This document shows positions 39,091 to 48,708 of a DNA stretch of 64,000 nucleotides, one piece after another. The DNA comes from Qipengyuania sp. YIM B01966 (GTDB taxonomy: Bacteria > Pseudomonadota > Alphaproteobacteria > Sphingomonadales > Sphingomonadaceae), in assembly GCF_016461955.1 (NCBI RefSeq), contig NZ_JADMNM010000003.1, positions 24,846-88,845 on the forward strand. Reading direction: 5' to 3'. The notes under the pieces are model-generated. The model did not search any database. It worked only from the letters and a program-made list of their open reading frames with translations, and had not been told where the DNA came from. The position numbers were made by a program, and so were the translations under genes. Each line of letters starts with the position of its first letter. Position 1 is the first letter of the stretch.

Positions 39091-40140
39091 ATGCGTTTGA
39101 TGACCAAGTTCGGCCTCGCTGCCGTGTCCGCCCTCGCCCTGGCCGCTTGCGGCGATACGGGCGGCGCCGGCGGCGGCACGCGCGATTCCATCCGAGCGGT
39201 CGGCTCATCGACCGTCTATCCCTTCGCCAAGGCGGTTGCCGAAGCGTTTGCGCGCAGCAACAGCCAGTTCAAGGCGCCGCTGGTCGAATCGACCGGTACC
39301 GGCGGCGGGATCAAGCTGTTCTGCCAGGGTGTCGGCCCGAATACGCCTGACATCGCCAATGCCTCGCGCCGGATGAAGGCGAGCGAATTTGCCGATTGCA
39401 AAGCCAATGGCGTTACCGACATCATGGAATTGCAGATCGGCCTCGACGGGCTGGCCTTCGCCTCGTCAAAAGGCGGGATCACGATGAATCTCACCCCGAA
39501 GTTTGTTTATGAAGCGATTGCGGCCAACCCCTATGGCCAGCCGCAGACTGCCAAGCTGTGGTCGGACGTTGACCCGTCGTTGCCGCGCCAGCCGATCCTC
39601 GTTTACGGCCCCCCCTCCACCTCGGGCACGCGCGATTCGCTGAAGGAACTGGTGCTCGAAGTGGGCTGCACCACCAATGCCGAAATGAAGGCGCTGAAGG
39701 ATAGCGACGAGGATCGCTACAAGGCGCTGTGCACCGAAGTCCGCAGCGACGGCGCCTATGTCGACCAGGGCGAACAAGACAATCTGATCGTCCAGAAGAT
39801 TCAGGGCAATCCGCAGGCCGTGGGCGTGTTCGGCTATTCCTATCTGGAAGAAAATGCCGAGAAGCTGCAGGGCCTGACGATGGACGGTTCGGCCCCGACC
39901 TATGACAATATCGCTTCGGGTGCCTACCCCTCGGCGCGGCAGATGTATGTTTATGTCAAGAAGGCGCATCTGGGCGCGATCCCGGGTCTGCGCGAATATC
40001 TGACCGAATGGACCCGCAGCTGGGGGCCGGATGGCATCCTTACCCGGATCGGCCTGATCGCGTCGCCCGATGATGTCCGCGCGGCGGGTGAAAAGACGGT
40101 GACCGACGGCACCGTGATGACCGGCGAAGGCCTGCACTGA
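39091..40140 (+). CDS. pstS: Phosphate ABC transporter substrate-binding lipoprotein
   Basis: PstS captures phosphate in the periplasm for the PstSCAB importer. The 349-residue product starts MRLMTKFGLAAVSALALAAC, a lipoprotein signal with Cys near residue 20, then AVGSSTVYPFAKAVAEAFA and ESTGTGGGIKLFCQGVG, with YGPPSTSGTRDSLKELVLE later, matching the phosphate-binding PstS family. ATG 39091 follows AGAGG. It opens pstS-pstC-pstA-pstB-phoU-phoB. Confidence 0.95.
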   Translation: MRLMTKFGLAAVSALALAACGDTGGAGGGTRDSIRAVGSSTVYPFAKAVAEAFARSNSQFKAPLVESTGTGGGIKLFCQGVGPNTPDIANASRRMKASEFADCKANGVTDIMELQIGLDGLAFASSKGGITMNLTPKFVYEAIAANPYGQPQTAKLWSDVDPSLPRQPILVYGPPSTSGTRDSLKELVLEVGCTTNAEMKALKDSDEDRYKALCTEVRSDGAYVDQGEQDNLIVQKIQGNPQAVGVFGYSYLEENAEKLQGLTMDGSAPTYDNIASGAYPSARQMYVYVKKAHLGAIPGLREYLTEWTRSWGPDGILTRIGLIASPDDVRAAGEKTVTDGTVMTGEGLH

Positions 40141-40155
40141 GCCTGACGGGCCCCG

Positions 40156-41541
40156 ATGTCGCCTGCCATCCTGCTACTGCTCGCATTGGGGCTCGCGCTG
40201 GCCGGATGGCTGGTGGCGCGGGCCCGTGCGTGGAGTTTTCAGGCGATTGACGACGGGGCGCGGCTGAGGGCGCGCCCCAATTATCATGGCTGGTATGTCG
40301 CGCTGTGGATCGCGGTGCCGATGGTGCTGTTCGCCGCCTTGTGGGCCGCCATCGCCCCCGGACTGGTGATGCAATCGGTGCTGGCCGACCCGGCCGCGGC
40401 CAACCTGCCCGCCTTCGGCTTCCAGCGCCAGACCATGCTCGCCGAAGCGCGTGCGGTGGCAACCGGCGCGGCCAATGCGGTGTTCAACCAGGATGCGGCG
40501 GGCCTCGTCGAACCGTTCCGCGCCGCGATCGGCCGGTTCAATCTGATCGGCATCGCCACCACCCTCGCCATCGGTCTCGCCGGCGGGGCGTTCGCCTTCC
40601 TGCGGCTGCGGCCCGATTTCGCCGCGCGCACGCGGGTCGAACGCGCGGTGATGGCGCTGCTGCTGCTCGCCTCGATGGTGGCGATCCTGACCACGCTCGG
40701 CATCTTTGCCAGTCTGGTGTTCGAAACGGCGCGGTTCTTCGGGATGGTTTCGCCGCTCGATTTCCTGTTCGGCACGCATTGGGGGCCGGACCCGATGGCC
40801 AGCGCCGACAATCCCGATGGCAGCCGTTATGGCGCCATTCCGCTGTTCTGGGGCACGATCTTCATCGGTGCCATTATCGCGATGATCGTGGCGATCCCGC
40901 TGGGCTTGATGAGCGCGATTTACCTCACCCAATATGCCAGCCCCGCTGCGCGCCGCTGGATCAAGCCGGCGCTGGAGGTTCTCGCCGGGGTGCCGACGGT
41001 GGTCTATGGCTATTTCGCCGCGCTGACCGTGGCCCCGGCGATCCGCGATCTGGCGCAGAATATCGGCATTGCCGGCGCGTCGAGCGAAAGCGCGCTGGCC
41101 GCCGGGCTGGTGATGGGGGTGATGATCATCCCCTTCGTCTCGTCGATGGCGGATGACAGCATCGCCGCCGTGCCCCAGGCAATGCGCGATGGCAGCCTGG
41201 CGATGGGCGCCACCCGCTCCGAAACGATCCGCCGGGTGCTGGTGCCCGCTGCGCTGCCCGGCATCGTCGCCGGGGTGATGCTGGCGATCAGCCGCGCGAT
41301 CGGCGAAACCATGATCGTGGTAATGGCCGCCTCGACCGCGGCCAATCTGTCGGCCAACCCCCTCGAGGCGATGACCACGGTGACCGTGCAGATCGTCGCC
41401 ATGCTGACCGGCGAAGGCAGCTTCGATCACCCCGCGACGCTCAGCGCCTTTGCGCTCGGCTTCGTCCTGTTCCTCATCACGCTGGCGCTGAATTTCATCG
41501 CCCTGCGCGTCGTCAAGCGGTTCCGCGAGGCTTATGAGTAA
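40156..41541 (+). CDS. pstC: Phosphate ABC transporter permease PstC
   Basis: One of two inner-membrane channel subunits. At 461 residues it is longer than enteric PstC because of an N-terminal region with a second membrane segment group, common in alphaproteobacteria. The permease part has PLFWGTIFIGAIIAMIVAIP, LEVLAGVPTVVYGYFA, and the ABC-contact loop ATRSETIRRVLVPAALPGIVAGVMLAISRAIGET. It overlaps pstA by 8 bp. Confidence 0.95.
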   Translation: MSPAILLLLALGLALAGWLVARARAWSFQAIDDGARLRARPNYHGWYVALWIAVPMVLFAALWAAIAPGLVMQSVLADPAAANLPAFGFQRQTMLAEARAVATGAANAVFNQDAAGLVEPFRAAIGRFNLIGIATTLAIGLAGGAFAFLRLRPDFAARTRVERAVMALLLLASMVAILTTLGIFASLVFETARFFGMVSPLDFLFGTHWGPDPMASADNPDGSRYGAIPLFWGTIFIGAIIAMIVAIPLGLMSAIYLTQYASPAARRWIKPALEVLAGVPTVVYGYFAALTVAPAIRDLAQNIGIAGASSESALAAGLVMGVMIIPFVSSMADDSIAAVPQAMRDGSLAMGATRSETIRRVLVPAALPGIVAGVMLAISRAIGETMIVVMAASTAANLSANPLEAMTTVTVQIVAMLTGEGSFDHPATLSAFALGFVLFLITLALNFIALRVVKRFREAYE

Positions 41542-42829
41542 CGTGATTGCCCAGAACCCAGCTCCCGCCAATGGCGCTGCGCCGGAAGCGGGCCGCACCC
41601 CCACCCGCACGCCCGCATTCGAAGCGCGGCTGAAGAAGCGTTATGCCGCTGAACGGCGCTTCAAGGCGGCGGGGCTGGCCGCGATCCTGTTCTCGCTCGC
41701 CATGCTGGCCTTCCTGCTGGTGTCGATGACGCTGAACGGGATCGGCGGCTTCCAGCGGGCCGAACTGGCGGTGCCGCTGAACCTGGCGGAAGCCGGCGTC
41801 TCGGTTGATCCGTCGCTGCCGCGCGAACAGGCGGTACAGTCGATGGAAATGCAGGGGCTGCCGCAATTCGTCGCCTTTCAGGTTGAAACTGCACTCGGTA
41901 GCGGGGCGGCGGCCGAATTGAACGATCAGGCCTGGCGCGAAGTTGCCGGCGCGATTGCCGACGACCCGGCGCTGATGCGCCAGCAGCAGACCTATTGGTT
42001 GCCCGCCAGCGCCAAGCTTGCCGCCGGGCTCAACGGCGACGGCTCGCCCGAAATGCGTGCGCTCGCCGCGCAGCTCAAGGATCGCGGGGTGCTCGCCAAG
42101 CGGTTCGATCCCGGTTTCCTCGTCCGCGCCGATGCGACCGATCCGCAGAAAGTCGGCATCTGGGGCGCGCTCAAGGGGTCGATCCTGACGATGGCGGTGA
42201 CGCTGCTGCTGGCGTTCCCGGTCGGCGTGCTGGCGGCGCTCTATCTGGAAGAATTCGCTCCGCGCAATCGCTGGACCGATGTGATCGAGGTGTCGATCAA
42301 CAATCTCGCCGCGGTGCCCTCGATCATCTTCGGCCTGCTTGGCCTTGCGGTGTTCCTGTGGCTGTTCCCCAATTACCGCTCCGCGCCGCTGATCGGCGGG
42401 ATGACGCTGGCGCTGATGACCATGCCGGTGATCGTCATTTCTGGGCGCAATGCGATCAAGGCTGTGCCACCCTCCATCCGTGACGGCGCGCTGGCGGTGG
42501 GGGCTTCGCCGGTGCAGGTGGTGTTCCACCATGTGCTGCCGCTGGCGCTGCCGGGCATCCTGACGGGCACGATCATCGGCATGGCCCGCGCGCTGGGCGA
42601 AACCGCGCCGCTGCTGATGATCGGGATGCGCGCCTTTGTCGCCGCGCCGCCTGACGGCCTGACCTCGCCTGCCACCGTGCTGCCGGTGCAGATCTTCCTG
42701 TGGTCCGATGAAATCAGCCGCGGCTTCGTCGAACGCACCTCCGCGGCGATTATCGTGCTGTTACTGTTCCTCCTGCTGATGAATGGCCTCGCCATCTATC
42801 TGCGCAACCGTTTCGAGAAGAGCTGGTGA
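41534..42829 (+). CDS. pstA: Phosphate ABC transporter permease PstA
   Basis: The second permease. The 431-residue product has a long N-terminal extension (to about residue 215), a membrane segment followed by a probably periplasmic part, as in alphaproteobacterial PstA with a DUF3333-like domain. The permease core has [46 protein letters not shown] and [28 protein letters not shown]-type sequence. The stop overlaps the pstB start (GTGA). Confidence 0.95.
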   Translation: MSNVIAQNPAPANGAAPEAGRTPTRTPAFEARLKKRYAAERRFKAAGLAAILFSLAMLAFLLVSMTLNGIGGFQRAELAVPLNLAEAGVSVDPSLPREQAVQSMEMQGLPQFVAFQVETALGSGAAAELNDQAWREVAGAIADDPALMRQQQTYWLPASAKLAAGLNGDGSPEMRALAAQLKDRGVLAKRFDPGFLVRADATDPQKVGIWGALKGSILTMAVTLLLAFPVGVLAALYLEEFAPRNRWTDVIEVSINNLAAVPSIIFGLLGLAVFLWLFPNYRSAPLIGGMTLALMTMPVIVISGRNAIKAVPPSIRDGALAVGASPVQVVFHHVLPLALPGILTGTIIGMARALGETAPLLMIGMRAFVAAPPDGLTSPATVLPVQIFLWSDEISRGFVERTSAAIIVLLLFLLLMNGLAIYLRNRFEKSW

Positions 42830-43614
42830 CCGTCATCCATTCCAATCTCGAGCCTGTCGATGCCAAGATGACCGCGCGCGATGTGTCGGTGTTCTATGGC
42901 GCGAAGAAGGCGATCGACGATGTCTCGATCGACATTCCCAACCGCTATGTGACCGCCTTCATCGGGCCGTCGGGCTGCGGCAAATCGACGTTTCTGCGCA
43001 CGCTCAACCGGATGAACGACACGATCCCCTCGGCGCGGGTCGAAGGGACGATCGCGCTTGATGGCGACGATATCTACCGCTCGGGGATGGACGTGGTGCA
43101 ATTGCGCGCACGGGTCGGGATGGTCTTCCAGAAGCCCAATCCGTTTCCGAAATCGATCTACGAGAATATCGCCTACGGCCCGCGCATTCATGGCCTCGCG
43201 CAGGGCAAGCCGGAACTCGACGCGGTGGTCGAAAGCTCGCTGCGCCGCGCCGGCCTGTGGGACGAGGTGAAGGACCGGCTGACCGACAGCGGCACCGCTC
43301 TGTCTGGCGGGCAGCAGCAGCGCCTGTGCATCGCCCGCGCGATCGCGGTCGATCCCGAAGTCATCCTGATGGACGAGCCGTGCTCGGCCCTCGACCCCAT
43401 CGCCACCGCTCGGATCGAGGAATTGATCGACGAATTGCGCGGCAGCTATGCCATTGTAATCGTTACACATTCCATGCAGCAGGCAGCCCGCGTCTCGCAG
43501 CGGACTGCGTTCTTCCACCTCGGCCAGATCGTCGAATACGGCCGCACCTCGGACATCTTCACCAACCCGCTCGAAGAACGCACCAAGGATTACATCACCG
43601 GACGCTACGGGTGA
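42826..43614 (+). CDS. pstB: Phosphate ABC transporter ATP-binding protein
   Basis: PstB energises phosphate import. The 262-residue product has Walker A ([20 protein letters not shown]), the Q-loop [19 protein letters not shown], signature [17 protein letters not shown] and Walker [15 protein letters not shown] with H-switch [12 protein letters not shown]. The GTG start overlaps pstA. phoU follows 11 bp later. Confidence 0.97.
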   Translation: MTVIHSNLEPVDAKMTARDVSVFYGAKKAIDDVSIDIPNRYVTAFIGPSGCGKSTFLRTLNRMNDTIPSARVEGTIALDGDDIYRSGMDVVQLRARVGMVFQKPNPFPKSIYENIAYGPRIHGLAQGKPELDAVVESSLRRAGLWDEVKDRLTDSGTALSGGQQQRLCIARAIAVDPEVILMDEPCSALDPIATARIEELIDELRGSYAIVIVTHSMQQAARVSQRTAFFHLGQIVEYGRTSDIFTNPLEERTKDYITGRYG

Positions 43615-43625
43615 GGAAACAATAA

Positions 43626-44291
43626 ATGGCCGAACACACAGTAAAAGCCTTCGACGAAGACATCACCCGCCTCCGCGGGCTCATCGCCGAGATGGGCGGA
43701 CTGGCGGAGCTGTCGATTCAGGAAGCGCTTGATTCGCTGATCAAGGGCGATCTCGAACTCGCCGACAAGGTCGTTCGCCGCGACAAGAAGATCGATTCGC
43801 TGGAAGCCGAAGTCGACCGCATGGCGGTTCGGATTATCGCCCTGCGCGCGCCCATGGCCGACGATCTGCGCGAAGTCATTGCCGCGCTCAAGATCGCCGG
43901 GGTCATCGAGCGGATTGGCGATTATTCGAAGAATATCGCCAAGCGCGTAGGCCAGATCGATGTTCGCAAGCAGTTCGAGCCGCTCACCCTGCTGCCCGCC
44001 ATGGGCGAGTTGGCGGCTGAAATGGTCCACGACGTGCTCACCGCCTATGCCGCGCGCGATCCGGTGCTGGCGCGGGAGGTGATCGCGGCGGATGAACGGG
44101 TGGACAATTTCTACAATTCGATCTTCCGCAACCTCGTCAGCTACATGGTCGAGAACCCGGCAACGATTTCCAGCGCCGCGCAATTGCTGTTCGTCGCCAA
44201 GAACATCGAACGGATCGGCGACCATGCAACCAACGTAGCCGAGATGGTGCACTTTGCCGCAACAGGCGATTATCCTGCGGATGCGGACTGA
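43626..44291 (+). CDS. phoU: Phosphate transport regulator PhoU
   Basis: PhoU is the helical regulator that links PstSCAB to PhoR and keeps the regulon off when phosphate is plentiful. The 221-residue product has two repeated three-helix units with metal-site acidic motifs (VRRDKKIDSLEAEVDRMAVR and IAADERVDNFYNSIFRNL) and the signature VAKNIERIGDHATNVAEMV. It is standard in length. Confidence 0.96.
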   Translation: MAEHTVKAFDEDITRLRGLIAEMGGLAELSIQEALDSLIKGDLELADKVVRRDKKIDSLEAEVDRMAVRIIALRAPMADDLREVIAALKIAGVIERIGDYSKNIAKRVGQIDVRKQFEPLTLLPAMGELAAEMVHDVLTAYAARDPVLAREVIAADERVDNFYNSIFRNLVSYMVENPATISSAAQLLFVAKNIERIGDHATNVAEMVHFAATGDYPADAD

Positions 44292-44298
44292 CACGGAA

Positions 44299-44316
44299 CT
44301 GTCGCAAACCTGCCAT
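44299..44316 (+). promoter_or_regulatory. Candidate Pho box before phoB
   Basis: CTGTCGC-AAAC-CTGCCAT is an 11-bp-period direct repeat with two mismatches to CTGTCAT halves, 36 bp before the phoB ATG. It suggests PhoB autoregulation, separate from readthrough from phoU. Confidence 0.5.
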
Positions 44317-44351
44317 AAACGGGCGCGGTAGATGTCATATCGGACCGCCTC

Positions 44352-45038
44352 ATGAACTCCGCAAAACTGCTTCTGGTCGAAGACGACCCGGCGCTCGCCG
44401 AATTGCTGGAATACCGCTTCCGCAACGAGGGCTACCGTGTGCGCGTGACCGCCGATGGTGACGAGGCGCTAATGATGGCTGCCGAAGAGCTGCCTGACCT
44501 CGTCATTCTCGACTGGATGATCGAGGGCACGAGCGGGATCGAGGTCTGTCGCCGGCTGCGCCGCGACAAGGAAACGGCGCACGTTCCGGTCATCATGCTG
44601 ACTGCGCGCGAGGCCGAGGACGACCGTATTCGCGGCCTCGAAACGGGCGCCGACGATTATCTGACCAAACCGTTCTCGCCGCGCGAACTTCTCGCCCGCG
44701 TCGCTGCCGTGATGCGCCGCATCCGCCCCGCGCTGGCCGGTGAAGCCATTGAGGTCGGGGATCTGCGCCTCGACCCCGTCGCACACAAGGTTCAGCGCCG
44801 GGGCGAACCATTACAACTCGGCCCAACCGAATATCGCCTTCTCAAATTCCTAATGGAAAGCCCCGGCCGTGTGTTCAGCCGTGGCCAATTGCTTGACGGT
44901 GTCTGGGGAACGGGCAGCGACATCGAGTTGCGGACCGTGGACGTGCATATCCGCCGCCTGCGCAAAGCAATCGAGATTAGCGGCGCACGCGATCCGATAC
45001 GCACCGTGCGCAGCGCCGGCTACGCGATCGAGGGCTAG
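44352..45038 (+). CDS. phoB: Phosphate regulon response regulator PhoB
   Basis: An OmpR/PhoB-type regulator of 228 residues. The receiver domain has LVEDDPALAELLEYRFRNEG, the phospho-acceptor Asp in LVILDWMIEGTSG, and TKPFSPRELLARV; the winged-helix DNA-binding domain has LGPTEYRLLKFLMESPGRVFSR and VDVHIRRLRKAIE. It closes the Pho block; the next gene is convergent and only 3 bp away. Confidence 0.95.
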   Translation: MNSAKLLLVEDDPALAELLEYRFRNEGYRVRVTADGDEALMMAAEELPDLVILDWMIEGTSGIEVCRRLRRDKETAHVPVIMLTAREAEDDRIRGLETGADDYLTKPFSPRELLARVAAVMRRIRPALAGEAIEVGDLRLDPVAHKVQRRGEPLQLGPTEYRLLKFLMESPGRVFSRGQLLDGVWGTGSDIELRTVDVHIRRLRKAIEISGARDPIRTVRSAGYAIEG

Positions 45039-45041
45039 ACG

Positions 45042-45803
45042 CTACCGGCACACCCCGCCCCACCCCCGTTCCTGCTGGTCGAGGTGAAAATGGTCGGCGT
45101 GCGCAGCGTTATAGGCCGGCGACAGCACCGTCGCGAAGCGAATGCAGGCCCCATCCCGCACCGTCCGCAAAAACTGTCCCTTTGGACCAAGGTCGGTCCA
45201 ATCCTCCAGCACCGAGACGCGCCGCCCATCCGCCAATACGAACGCTGAAATGTCGATCGCATTACCGGTTGCGTGCTGGCTCCACGCGCCCTGCGTGCGC
45301 CCATAAAGCCGCCGACAGGCATACGTGCCCAGATGCTCGATCCGCGTCAGTTCGCTGCCCAATATGTCGCGGGCGGCGGGTGCAACGATCTGCGCCTCCC
45401 ATTGGGCGAGCCCGGCTGCCACTGCGCAAGTGGTATCCGCATTGCTCGGAGCGAGCGCGGCATCCTCCAGCACGATCCGGTCCGCTCTAAGGCATGGACC
45501 AGCGCCCGCCGGGTGACGTTCGACATATGCGACTGCGCTGCGGTCCAGAACCATGCGGCATTGCAATGGGTCGCCACGCAGCGCGGCGAATTTGCGCTGC
45601 GTTGCCCAGCCCAGCGGATGGTTAAGGTTGAGCGGAACCAGCGGATTATGTTGGGGATGTTCGTGCAGCGACACCCGCCCGGCCAACAACAGTCCGAACG
45701 CGAACAGCAGGATCGCCAACAGCCGATCCGTGCGGAGCAGAGCATGATGGTTCGGGAGGCGATCCTGGCGCATGGGATGATCGTTGCTGTCCATTCCCGC
45801 CAT
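45042..45803 (-). CDS. Extensin-like C-terminal family protein
   Basis: A 253-residue protein with one N-terminal membrane anchor (LLAILLFAFGLLLAG near residue 30) and an extensin-like C-terminal domain. That domain has CRRLYGRTQGAWSQHATGNA and AIDISAFVLADGR, and ends AHADHFHLDQQERG; the HxxGxAxD and HxH arrangement recalls LAS-type (M15-like) metallopeptidases, suggesting a cell-wall role. The start is uncertain: ATG 45803, 45794 and 45773 are all possible. Convergent with phoB and divergent from amn. Confidence 0.82.
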   Translation of the reverse strand: MAGMDSNDHPMRQDRLPNHHALLRTDRLLAILLFAFGLLLAGRVSLHEHPQHNPLVPLNLNHPLGWATQRKFAALRGDPLQCRMVLDRSAVAYVERHPAGAGPCLRADRIVLEDAALAPSNADTTCAVAAGLAQWEAQIVAPAARDILGSELTRIEHLGTYACRRLYGRTQGAWSQHATGNAIDISAFVLADGRRVSVLEDWTDLGPKGQFLRTVRDGACIRFATVLSPAYNAAHADHFHLDQQERGWGGVCR

Positions 45804-45876
45804 ACTGCCCGGCGCAATGGCGAGGGTCACCAGCGAACTTTGAAATGTCGCACAAGCCGCGCTAAGCGCGCTGCCG

Positions 45877-47316
45877 ATGGACCATCCTGAAAAGATAATT
45901 GCCCAGCTCGGCACCATTTACGCTGAAGCCGTGGAGCGCCTGCGGAGCGATATTCTGGCTTTTGCCCGCAGCGGAACCATCCCGCCCGAAGCCCGCAGGG
46001 GCGATGGCAGCTATGCCTATCCCGAACTGCTGCTTCATTTTGACGGTGGCCCGCCCAAAACCGCCCGAAGCATCGCGTTTGGCCGGCTGAACCAGCCCGG
46101 GACCTACACTACCACGGTCACGCATCCGGAACTATTCGCCGACTATCTCAGCGAGCAATTGTCGCTGATCGCCGAGGACCATGACGTCCGGATTGAAGTC
46201 CGCCCTTCGCGGCAGGAAATCCCGTTTCCCTATGTACTGGATGGGGGCGCCGGCGCCGAACTGGCAGGGATCAGCCCCCAACAGCTCGCACGCCATTTCC
46301 CGGCAACCGAGCTTGCGCTGATCGGTGACGAGCTGGCTGACGGCATCGAACTGGACGAAGCGACCGGCACCTATCCGCTGTCGCTGTTCGATGGGCTACG
46401 CACTCATTTCAGCCTCGCACGATTGGCACACTATACCGGCACTGATCCGCGCCATTTCCAGCGCTATGTACTGTTCACCAACTACCATCGCTATGTCGAC
46501 GAGTTCGTCGACCGCGCCGGCGCGCAGGTCGGGCGTGACGGGTACATCGCGCTCGCCGGTGCCGGCGGCCTCTACATCGACAAGCCAACCGAAAATGCCC
46601 GTCTGCAATTGTCCGACACCGCATGGCGGCGGCACCAGATGCCTGCCTACCATCTTATAGGTGAGAACCGCAGCGGCATCACGCTGGTCAATATCGGCGT
46701 CGGGCCGTCCAACGCCAAGACAATCACTGACCATCTGGCGGTGCTGCGTCCTGAAGCGTGGTTGATGATCGGACATTGCGGCGGATTGCGCCCGACCCAG
46801 AAGATTGGCGATTTCGTGCTCGCGCACGCTTATCTGCGGGACGATCACGTGCTCGATCACGTTCTGCCGCCGGAAATCCCCTTGCCCGCCATTGCCGAGG
46901 TGCAACAGGCTCTCGCTTCGGCCGCGGAGGAGGTGTCAGGCCAACACGGCGAAAACCTCAAGCACCGTATGCGAACGGGGACGGTGGTAACCACCGACGA
47001 TCGCAACTGGGAGCTGCGCTATACCAGCTCGGCGCGCCGCCTGTCGCTCAGCCGCGCGGTCGGGATCGATATGGAGAGTGCGACGATCTCGGCACAGGGT
47101 TATCGGTTCCGTGTCCCCTATGGCACACTGTTGTGCGTCAGCGACAAGCCGCTGCATGGCGAGATCAAGCTGCCCGGCCAGGCCAACCGCTTCTACGAGC
47201 AGGCAATTGCTGCGCACCTTCAGATCGGGATCACGGCGTGCCAGAAGCTGCGTGAGGAGGGCCAGCGGCTGCACAGCCGCAAGTTACGCGCCTTCAACGA
47301 GCCGCCGTTCCGTTAG
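45877..47316 (+). CDS. amn: AMP nucleosidase
   Basis: Amn hydrolyses AMP to adenine and ribose 5-phosphate. The 479-residue product has the N-terminal AMNp domain (AYPELLLHFDGG, FADYLSEQLSLIAEDHDV), and the C-terminal nucleoside-phosphorylase-like domain with LVNIGVGPSNAKTITDHLA, LMIGHCGGLRPTQKIGDFVL, VVTTDDRNWELRY and GIDMESATISAQGYRFRVPY. The stop lies in the palindrome TAGGCCTA shared with rimK. Confidence 0.95.
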   Translation: MDHPEKIIAQLGTIYAEAVERLRSDILAFARSGTIPPEARRGDGSYAYPELLLHFDGGPPKTARSIAFGRLNQPGTYTTTVTHPELFADYLSEQLSLIAEDHDVRIEVRPSRQEIPFPYVLDGGAGAELAGISPQQLARHFPATELALIGDELADGIELDEATGTYPLSLFDGLRTHFSLARLAHYTGTDPRHFQRYVLFTNYHRYVDEFVDRAGAQVGRDGYIALAGAGGLYIDKPTENARLQLSDTAWRRHQMPAYHLIGENRSGITLVNIGVGPSNAKTITDHLAVLRPEAWLMIGHCGGLRPTQKIGDFVLAHAYLRDDHVLDHVLPPEIPLPAIAEVQQALASAAEEVSGQHGENLKHRMRTGTVVTTDDRNWELRYTSSARRLSLSRAVGIDMESATISAQGYRFRVPYGTLLCVSDKPLHGEIKLPGQANRFYEQAIAAHLQIGITACQKLREEGQRLHSRKLRAFNEPPFR

Positions 47317-47318
47317 GC

Positions 47319-48224
47319 CTATCCCTTGCCACGCGTTTGGGTCTTGCCCGCCCTGGCGTTGTCCTCGATGAAGCGAATGATCATGCCGGCGATGTCCTTG
47401 CCGGTGGCCTCCTCGATGCCTTCAAGACCGGGCGACGAATTCACCTCCATGATCACCGGGCCATGATTGGACCGCAGCATATCGACGCCGCAGACGTTAA
47501 GCCCCATCCAGCGTGCAGCACGCACCGCGCTTGAGCGTTCTTCCGGAGTGATCTTGACCACCTCGGCGCTGCCGCCGCGGTGAAGGTTCGAACGGAAATC
47601 GTCAGGCGCGCCGGTGCGCTTCATCGCCGCAACGACCTTGCCCCCGATCACGAAGGCGCGGATGTCGGTGCCCCCGGCTTCCTTGATGAACTCCTGCACC
47701 AGGATGTTCACATTGGCCCCTCTGAACGCCTCAATGACCGATTTTGCGCTGCTGAGCGTTTCTGCGAGGACCACGCCAATGCCCTGTGTGCCTTCGAGAA
47801 GCTTGATCACCACCGGCACTCCGCCGACTGCCTGAATGACCTCATCGGTCTGGCGCGGATCGTGAGCGAATGCGGTCAGCGGCAAGCCGAGGCCATGCTT
47901 GGCGAGGATCTGCATCGACCGCAGCTTGTCGCGGCTGCGGCCGATCGCGACACTTTCATTGAGCGGCCAGACGCCGCCCATCTCGAACTGGCGTAAAATT
48001 GCGAGGCCGTATTGGGTGATAGACGAGCCGATGCGCGGAATGACCGCGTCATAGCCTGTCAGCACCTGCCCGTTATAGCTCACCGTCGGACGATGCGAGG
48101 CGATTTGCACCGTGCAGCGCAGCGTATTGAGCACGTCGAGCGAATGCCCACGCGCTTCGGCCGCCTCGACCAGGCGTTGATGCGAATAAAGCTCGGCATT
48201 GCGCGCGAGCATGGCGATTTTCAT
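47319..48224 (-). CDS. rimK: RimK family alpha-L-glutamate ligase
   Basis: RimK adds glutamate residues to the C-terminus of ribosomal protein S6 in known members. The 301-residue ATP-grasp protein has [59 protein letters not shown] and [25 protein letters not shown] (metal-binding Glu and Asn). It follows rimB by 10 bp. The presence of rimB next to it supports the RimK role over other ATP-grasp ligases. Confidence 0.94.
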   Translation of the reverse strand: MKIAMLARNAELYSHQRLVEAAEARGHSLDVLNTLRCTVQIASHRPTVSYNGQVLTGYDAVIPRIGSSITQYGLAILRQFEMGGVWPLNESVAIGRSRDKLRSMQILAKHGLGLPLTAFAHDPRQTDEVIQAVGGVPVVIKLLEGTQGIGVVLAETLSSAKSVIEAFRGANVNILVQEFIKEAGGTDIRAFVIGGKVVAAMKRTGAPDDFRSNLHRGGSAEVVKITPEERSSAVRAARWMGLNVCGVDMLRSNHGPVIMEVNSSPGLEGIEEATGKDIAGMIIRFIEDNARAGKTQTRGKG

Positions 48225-48234
48225 AGGTTGGCCA

Positions 48235-48693
48235 TCATCCGAGTATGCGTTTCCGGGCGCGGGCGGGTGATTGCAGGTACGACCGCGCCGGGTTGACGAC
48301 GAATCGGCTGCGGAGCGCCGTACGCCCGATCAGGATCGGGAATACCATGTCCGACCGGTCCGCGAGACTGAATTCGGCGCGGAAGGCGGTGTCGCCGATG
48401 CGGATCTGCGTCTTGACGATAAGCCGCTCCTCGGCCTCGCCGTTGGAGCTGGTAATCGTCCGTCGATCCACCCTGATTGCCTCGCACACCTGCTGCACCT
48501 TCTGCGGGGCATAATCGATTGCGAAGCGGACATATTCGCGCTCACCCTTGCGGAAGGTTTCGAGCACGTGTGCGTGCAGGGCGGAGGTGCGCGCGCCCGT
48601 GTCGATCTTGGCCTGCGCGCCCTCGATGCCGAGATCGGGCAAGGCCACCATCTCGCGCCAGCCCAGCATGATCAGGTCGCGCTTCACCGGCAC
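48235..48693 (-). CDS. rimB: RimB-type retropepsin-like protease
   Basis: A 152-residue protein of the RimK-associated aspartic-protease-like family (formerly called ATP-dependent zinc protease). Diagnostic are [16 protein letters not shown] and the active-site motif [13 protein letters not shown], with [23 protein letters not shown] at the end. GTG 48693 gives the usual N-terminal length; ATG 48669 is an alternative. It sits 15 bp after the M2 peptidase gene and 10 bp before rimK on one strand. Confidence 0.9.
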   Translation of the reverse strand: MPVKRDLIMLGWREMVALPDLGIEGAQAKIDTGARTSALHAHVLETFRKGEREYVRFAIDYAPQKVQQVCEAIRVDRRTITSSNGEAEERLIVKTQIRIGDTAFRAEFSLADRSDMVFPILIGRTALRSRFVVNPARSYLQSPARARKRILG

Positions 48694-48708
48694 ACCGCGC
48701 GCGGGGCG

